From: Purshia tridentata
Taxonomy: Eukaryota > Streptophyta > Magnoliopsida > Rosales > Rosaceae
Length of the DNA stretch: 22,253 nucleotides
NCBI GenBank assembly: GCA_003254885.1
Contig: QANT01006611.1
Span: forward strand, 1 to 22,253
Direction of reading: 5' to 3'
Shown: positions 17,265 through 22,253 of the stretch, in pieces
Numbering within the stretch: position 1 is the stretch's first letter
How the letters are laid out: every line of letters starts with the position of its first letter
Made by a program: the position numbers and the translations under genes
The notes under the pieces: model-generated
Seen by the model: the letters and a program-made list of their open reading frames with translations, nothing else
What the model was told of the DNA's origin: nothing
Database searches by the model: none

Positions 17265-17278
17265 ATCTCCCCCTTTGG
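17265..17278 (-). promoter_or_regulatory. Polypurine tract of element 2
   Basis: Minus-strand CCAAAGGGGGAGAT touches the inner edge of LTR2, as in element 1. Additional AGGGGGAG copies lie at about 17408, 17591, 17641 and 17675. The last is a few bases after the stop codon of the 418-residue ORF. Confidence 0.85.
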
Positions 17279-17687
17279 CTTTCCTTGACAAAACACCAAC
17301 CCAATAACCTCACATACCACTCAACGCTCAAAGACCCAATCTGCCCATAATTAGAGTGATACCTCCACCTGCAAGGAAGAACATACCAACACAAGATATC
17401 CAATTTTCTCCCCCTTTTTGTCATGGAAAGACAAAAGGAAAAAAAGTAAAAAAAGGCAGTATGTGCAATAGACAAGATAGGCAATAAAGAAGAGGCAGTA
17501 AATTGCAAGGCAACATTCAAGGGGCACAAGTTTAAAATCAAATACATGAGGGAAAGAACATGAGACAAAATTCAGTAACCAAAAAGCAAACTCCCCCTAT
17601 ACAAAAATTTTGAATAACTTGAGTCTTTAAACAAAACAAACTCCCCCTAAAACCTAGAGTCGCCTAAGACAAAAACTCCCCCTAAAA

Positions 17688-18944
17688 CTAGTCACCACCA
17701 CAAGCACGTGCCGCAGCTTGATATTGAGCCTGCATGCGGGCTTCAAAGTCATCATAATAATCGTCCGGAAGGGAAGCAGCACGCCCTTCAACAGTGGGAC
17801 AGGCAGGGACAGAAACAGCATCAGCATGATTGGGTACGTCCGCAGCAGTAGCAAGGACAGGTTCATCTGAATCGGACTCACCAGCAGAGTAGGGATCACC
17901 TTGCTCAGCCTGTAACCCATCAAAGTGAGTCTGATCAGCAGTGGCAGCAGCCTGGGCAGTAGCTTCCTTCAGTTGAGACATAAGGTTTGCGATAAGAGTG
18001 GCCTGATTCTCCACTTGAGCTTGAAGAGCAGCATTACTCTCTTCCAAAGAAGGAGGAGTCCCAAGTCGTCGTTTCCGTGCAAAGGTTTCGCTGACTTGAA
18101 CCGTAACAGCATCGTAATCAGCCATGGGCTGAGCAATGACATCCAGTGAAGGTACGGTCTTGACACCATGGCGCGCACAGAGTAGATGAATGAGTAGCGG
18201 AAAAATCAAGGTTCCCTTATGAGCACGACCATGACCAAAAGTCTTGGCACTTATGGAATTGAAAATGATGAAACCAAATGGAATGGGGTCTCGGCGAAGA
18301 AGGCTCATCATCAGACGAATCTGGTCCTCAGATGGGTGGGAATTATGGGATGTGGGAATGAGATTGTGGCGAAAAAAGTCCCACAGACACCAATGAAAGG
18401 GTTTAAACTCAGATTTCTCAACCAAGGACCCATCCTTCAAGGGGACAGAGGGGTCCACATAAGCCTCAATTTGAAAGTCACGCACGGAGTACTTTGAAGA
18501 GGCCTCAAGATAATGATTATAATCTGCCCGAGTGCAAGGGGCAAGACCAACAACACGACAAATCTCACTTGGACGAAAAAACACATCAGAATTTCTCACA
18601 AAGACAAAGAAGCTATTTCTAGCAATTTTAGTGGGGAAATTAGTATAAAAATCTTGTACTATGGTGAGATTATAATTCGGGACAGATTTTGGAAGGTCAT
18701 TAAGGGAGGACAATTGGTAATGACGGAAGATAGGGTACAACTCATTAAAGAGACGAAGAGAGAACTCCTCAAGGCGATAATGCCGTTCGGTCACCACTGT
18801 CCGGCGACACACTTGCCGGAAAAATCTCTTGGCCCACTTGTGCGGAAATCGATTGACGCCATCAATTGAATTAGAGGCTTCGCAGTCCTCCTTGGTGGAC
18901 TTGGAGTGGCGGCTTCTGCTCGGAATTATGCTGGAAGACGCCAT
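17688..18944 (-). CDS. Extra (envelope-position) ORF, putative plant transposon protein domain
   Basis: This intact 418-residue frame in the pol sense lies between pol and the 3' LTR, where Sireviruses carry their envelope-like gene. Residues about 55-265 resemble the 'putative plant transposon protein' (PTP) domain: a VQDFYTNFP-type phrase (96-104), VFVRNSDVFFRPSEICRVVGL (114-134), then the FRHNLIPTSHNSHPSEDQIRL (191-211) and TLIFPLLIHLLCARHGV (245-261) phrases. Residues about 299-335 (SLEESNAALQAQVENQATLI onward) look like a coiled coil. The tail is acidic and Ala-rich. I see no signal peptide or clear membrane segment, so a true envelope role is doubtful. Expression would probably need a spliced or subgenomic transcript. 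It starts MASSSIIPSRSRHSKS, and the stop is TAG at 17688-17690. Its function is unknown. Domain identity is from pattern memory. Confidence 0.75.
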   Translation of the reverse strand: MASSSIIPSRSRHSKSTKEDCEASNSIDGVNRFPHKWAKRFFRQVCRRTVVTERHYRLEEFSLRLFNELYPIFRHYQLSSLNDLPKSVPNYNLTIVQDFYTNFPTKIARNSFFVFVRNSDVFFRPSEICRVVGLAPCTRADYNHYLEASSKYSVRDFQIEAYVDPSVPLKDGSLVEKSEFKPFHWCLWDFFRHNLIPTSHNSHPSEDQIRLMMSLLRRDPIPFGFIIFNSISAKTFGHGRAHKGTLIFPLLIHLLCARHGVKTVPSLDVIAQPMADYDAVTVQVSETFARKRRLGTPPSLEESNAALQAQVENQATLIANLMSQLKEATAQAAATADQTHFDGLQAEQGDPYSAGESDSDEPVLATAADVPNHADAVSVPACPTVEGRAASLPDDYYDDFEARMQAQYQAAARACGGD

Positions 18945-20105
18945 GTAGGCGAGTCTCGGTGAAGGGGCAATGAGATATAGAGAGAGAGAAGGAGAGGGAT
19001 GAGCGGCGCAAAGAGAACTGGGAGAAAGAAAAGAGAAAGGGAAAAAAACCTAGAGAGAAAGAAGAGACCAGGAAGAAGAAAGATACGGGCCTAAGACAAT
19101 GGGCAAAAAAATTTTTTTTTTTTAAATGGGCCCAAGCAAGAGCAGCCCAAGGTACACTTGGGAGCAAAAAAAAACTTGGGCTGAAGAAAAAAAAAAGGCC
19201 CAAAACATAATGGAACAACAAACCAAAATTAAAACTGAGGCCCAATAAAAAAAACTTAACAGATACAAAAAAAACAACTCTCTATATCTAATGCTTCCAA
19301 CAAAAAGAACAAGGGCTAAAAGAAGATCAAATTTAATTAACAGTTAATGTCACTTAAAAAAAAGCAAGAGCATCTAAATTGTTACCATGATTGAGCAAAA
19401 GTGGGAAAGGGAGAAACCAACATGATAAGCTAGAATGTCCTTTAATAAGAAAGCATGAGAAATAAAAGATTGAATAATTGCACAATGCTTAAGGACAAAG
19501 GAAAATGAAACTCTTATTTTGATAAGAAATCAAGCAAGGACTTCCAAGCAAAAACAACCCATGACAATACAAAATATTTTTTTGTTGTTTTTTTTGTTTT
19601 TGTTTTTTTTTTGTTTTCCTTTGTTTTTGTTTTTAAATAATCTTGAAAAATCTAAATTTTAGCATCCATTGAATTCCATGCCTTATCTTGGTGGTCTCAT
19701 TTTGTGACTCTTTACCCTAGTGCATCAAAAACACCTTATTACTCCCTAGGGCCGTGACTTCTTTGGTCACACTTCTTGAACCATTTGTTGTTTTGTTCAA
19801 ATGAGAAAGGGTTTGAAAAGAAATGATCACATGAATCTTTATGAAAATAAGAGAAGAACTTCTCTTTAATCATTGTTAAATCAAACCATCTTTACTTTGA
19901 CATGATTAATCAAATAAAGGAAAAGTCTAGTCCATCACATGTCAAGAGTAGGGATTATGCTCAAAATCAAGGTCACAAATATGCTGAAAATCAGTTAGAG
20001 ATTAATTTCAAGTGACAAAAATTAAGAAAAGAAGCAATGAAAATGCAACAAGTAGCCCAATTTTGAAAGGAGATGACTAGGAAGCAATAAGATATAAAAG
20101 GAGAG
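18945..20105 (-). other. Spacer between pol and extra ORF in element 2
   Basis: Next to the ORF (18950-19260) is a purine-rich block with several A-runs and repeated GGGCCCAA/CTTGGGC phrases, which has no counterpart in element 1. From about 19274 to 20105 it aligns with the element 1 3' region (8831-9629), including a T-rich tract (19574-19632). No coding frame is credible, and this is where a leader or splice acceptor for the extra ORF would lie. Confidence 0.6.
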
Positions 20106-22253
20106 TCAACTAGTGGCACAAATGCCAATAGATTTCCTCAAACCAATATGCTCTGGAGGTTCCAAAGCTTTGGTAAAAATATCAACTAATTGTTTCTCGG
20201 AGGGAACAAAATGTAAGATGAGTGATCCACCCTCTACAAGATCCCTAACAAAATGATGCCTTATGTCTATATGCTTGGTTCTTGAATGTTGGACCGGGTT
20301 TTTGGAAATGTCAATTGCACTCATGTTATCACAATATATGAGAAAAGATTCCTCAATAATGCCATAATCTACCAACATTTGTTTCATCCATATCAATTGA
20401 GTGCAACAACTACCCAAAGCAATATATTCTGCCTCTGCAGTTGACAAAAAGACAGAGTTCTGTTTTTTGCTATGCCATGAAACCAAGTTATTTCCAACAT
20501 AAAAGGCCCCACTTGATGTGCTTTTTAAGTCATCACTACACCCTGCCCAATCTGAGTCACTAAACCCAACAAGTTTAGAATTAGTGTCCCGAGTGTACCA
20601 CAATCCATAATCTAGAGTACCATTCATATACTTGATAATCCTTTTAATGGCAAAAAAATGAGAATTTTTGGGGTCACTTTGAAATCTAGCGCATACACCT
20701 ACAGCAAATGAGATGTCTGGCCTGCTAGCCGTGAGGTAAAGAAGGCTACCAATCATGCTTCTATAAAGAGTATGATCCACACTCTCACCACATGAGTCTC
20801 TATGAAGCTTGACACTCTTGCTCATTGGGGTAGTAGCTACTTTTGAGGATTCTAAGCCAAATTTTTTAACAAGGTTTCTAGCATACTTGGTTTGTGAGAT
20901 AAAGATCCCACTTGTCTCTTGTTTAACTTGCAAACCCAAGAAAAAATTCATTTCACCCACTAAGCTCATCTCAAATTCACTAGACATGACTTCAATGAAA
21001 TTATTAACATGATTCTCGGAAGTGGATCCAAAAACAATGTCATCCACATACACTTGAGCAATTAAAACATCATTTTTGAATTTTCTCACAAAGAGGGTCT
21101 TGTCAACCGAACCCCTTTGATACCCTTTGGACAATAAATGAAAGATGAGTCTCTCATACCAAGCTCTAGGAGCTTGCTTGAGTCCATAAAGTGCTTTTCT
21201 CAATTTGTAGACAACATTGGGCATATGAGGGTCCTCAAATCCCTTTGGTTGTTCTACAAATATCTCTTCATTTAAGTAACCATTCAAAAAAGCTGTTTTG
21301 ACATCCATTTGATACAATTTGAATTTTAAGTGACAAGCAATGGCACAAAGCAACCTAACCGACTCTAACCTAGCCACGAGAGCAAAGGTTTCATCAAAAT
21401 CTACACCCTCTAATTGTGAATACCCTTGAGCAACAAGTCTAGCTTTATTCCTAATGACATTTCCACACTCATCAGACTTATTCTTAAAAATCCACTTGGT
21501 TCCTATGACATTTGTTTTGGTTGGTCTCTCTACAAGAGTCCACACTTGATTTCTTTCAAATTGATTCAATTCCTCATGCATTGCACTAACCCATTCCTCA
21601 TGGTTTAGAGCTTCTTTGATGTTCTTTGGTTCTATCACAGACACATAACACACATGAGCAATCTCACTTGCCATTTGCTGCCTAGTTCTAACTGGCTGAT
21701 CAAGAGACCCTAGAATCTCACTCTCTTTATGGTTACATCTAATCCATCTTGGCTTGTCAGATTTATCTCTCAGAATTTTGTCATTTTTGTCAGTTGCTGA
21801 CTTGTCAGATAAAACACTTTCTGTGTCATCAGCAGACTCAACACTTTCAGCCTTAGTTCCTTTTCCATTCACAACATTCTTTTTGTCATTCAATTTTGAA
21901 AACAATTCATCTTCATCCTCAGCCAGTTCGAGAAGAGCATTATGATCATCTATTCTCACATTAAAGGATTCCATCATAGAGTTGGTTCTCAAATTAAACA
22001 CTCTAAAGGCTCTACTGTTTGATGAATATCCTAAGAACAGTCCTTCATCACTTTTTGGATCAAATTTACCCAAGTGTTCTCTATCCCTGAGGATATAACA
22101 TGTACTCCCAAACACTCTAAAATGCTTTATCTTAGGTTTCTTTCCTTTCCACAGCTCATATGGGGTCTTTTGGGTACCCGGTCTAAGATAGACCCTATTT
22201 ATGATATAACAAGCCGTGTTGACTGCTTCTGTCCAGAAATGCTTAGCAATATT
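20106..22253 (-). CDS. pol: Element 2 pol: integrase tail, reverse transcriptase, RNase H (partial, open)
   Basis: The frame is open from the window edge to the stop at 20106, 715 codons, beginning inside integrase (NIAKHFWTEAVNTACYIINR). There is no real start here. Domains: integrase C-terminal region to about residue 120, acidic linker, RT about 215-465 with FDETFA, MDVKTAFLNGYL, YGLKQAPRAW and YVDD (about 402-405), then RNase H with the DSDW, AEAEY, YCDN and KHIDIRHH residues all present, ending ICATS. One odd change is FALVARL for the usual FAPVARL in RT. It is close to element 1 throughout but lacks every duplication found there. These sequences alone cannot show whether it is active. 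Confidence 0.92.
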   Translation of the reverse strand, partial: NIAKHFWTEAVNTACYIINRVYLRPGTQKTPYELWKGKKPKIKHFRVFGSTCYILRDREHLGKFDPKSDEGLFLGYSSNSRAFRVFNLRTNSMMESFNVRIDDHNALLELAEDEDELFSKLNDKKNVVNGKGTKAESVESADDTESVLSDKSATDKNDKILRDKSDKPRWIRCNHKESEILGSLDQPVRTRQQMASEIAHVCYVSVIEPKNIKEALNHEEWVSAMHEELNQFERNQVWTLVERPTKTNVIGTKWIFKNKSDECGNVIRNKARLVAQGYSQLEGVDFDETFALVARLESVRLLCAIACHLKFKLYQMDVKTAFLNGYLNEEIFVEQPKGFEDPHMPNVVYKLRKALYGLKQAPRAWYERLIFHLLSKGYQRGSVDKTLFVRKFKNDVLIAQVYVDDIVFGSTSENHVNNFIEVMSSEFEMSLVGEMNFFLGLQVKQETSGIFISQTKYARNLVKKFGLESSKVATTPMSKSVKLHRDSCGESVDHTLYRSMIGSLLYLTASRPDISFAVGVCARFQSDPKNSHFFAIKRIIKYMNGTLDYGLWYTRDTNSKLVGFSDSDWAGCSDDLKSTSSGAFYVGNNLVSWHSKKQNSVFLSTAEAEYIALGSCCTQLIWMKQMLVDYGIIEESFLIYCDNMSAIDISKNPVQHSRTKHIDIRHHFVRDLVEGGSLILHFVPSEKQLVDIFTKALEPPEHIGLRKSIGICATS

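Larger units (their letters stand above)
15619..22253 (-). mobile_element. Sirevirus element 2, truncated by the window edge
   Basis: It shares LTR2 as its 3' LTR. Minus-strand order visible: integrase tail, RT, RNase H (20106-22253), a 1.2-kb spacer, the extra 418-residue ORF (17688-18944), multiple AGGGGGAG tracts, LTR. Its gag, protease, integrase core, PBS and 5' LTR should lie beyond 22253. Unlike element 1, no duplication or stop interrupts the visible pol. Confidence 0.88.

Noticed and set aside
17176..17568. 130-residue minus-strand frame over the polypurine tracts
   Set aside because: It crosses the LTR/PPT boundary and is shorter and differently bounded in element 1 (7747-7995). 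It is a chance frame.
18219..18869. Plus-strand frames opposite the extra ORF
   Set aside because: They are shadows of the 418-residue minus-strand frame and have no domain of their own.
18871..19245. 124-residue Phe/Ser-rich minus-strand frame upstream of the extra ORF
   Set aside because: It is built on A/T homopolymer and purine-rich DNA and runs out of frame into the true ORF start. Not a signal peptide or membrane exon that I can support.

Overview
This window looks like repeat-rich, intergenic nuclear DNA of a flowering plant, most likely a eudicot. The reasons are a Ty1/copia element of the Sirevirus (SIRE) type, an end of a CACTA transposon, several miniature inverted-repeat elements (MITEs), AT-rich spacer DNA, and no convincing host gene. 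I cannot name the species.

Layout. Positions 1-443 are one end of a CACTA (En/Spm-type) DNA transposon that runs off the left edge, with about eleven copies of a GGGCGACGAA-type subterminal motif. Positions 444-6225 are old non-coding DNA. They hold three DNA-transposon-like inverted-repeat elements (2673-2964, 4260-5249, 5888-6211), a tandem duplication that copies one end of the second element together with its flank (4133-4523), a 60-bp tandem duplication (5691-5810), three degenerate spaced repeats (about 3538-4008), and an isolated TATA-like promoter motif (about 1596).

Positions 6226-22253 are a tandem Sirevirus array, all on the minus strand: LTR1 (6226-7835), internal region 1 (7836-15618), LTR2 (15619-17264), internal region 2 (17265 to beyond the window). 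LTR2 does double duty. On its left lies the tRNA-iMet primer-binding site of internal region 1. On its right lies the polypurine tract of internal region 2. This LTR-internal-LTR-internal arrangement is what unequal recombination between LTRs produces.

Read in the minus sense, element 1 is PBS, gag (UBN2-type, two zinc knuckles), aspartic protease, GAG-pre-integrase zinc finger, integrase, reverse transcriptase, RNase H, then a 3' region. Its gag-pol is broken by one nonsense codon and by five frame-shifting local tandem duplications. Two further in-frame duplications enlarge gag. Element 2 is cut by the window edge, but its integrase-tail/RT/RNase H frame is fully open. Between pol and the 3' LTR, in the position of the Sirevirus envelope-like gene, it carries an intact 418-residue ORF that resembles the 'putative plant transposon protein' domain family. 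Element 1 has lost almost all of that ORF and keeps only about 85 bp of its 3' end. The most notable items are the tandem array, the extra ORF and its loss, and the cluster of tandem duplications that accounts for most of the decay of element 1.
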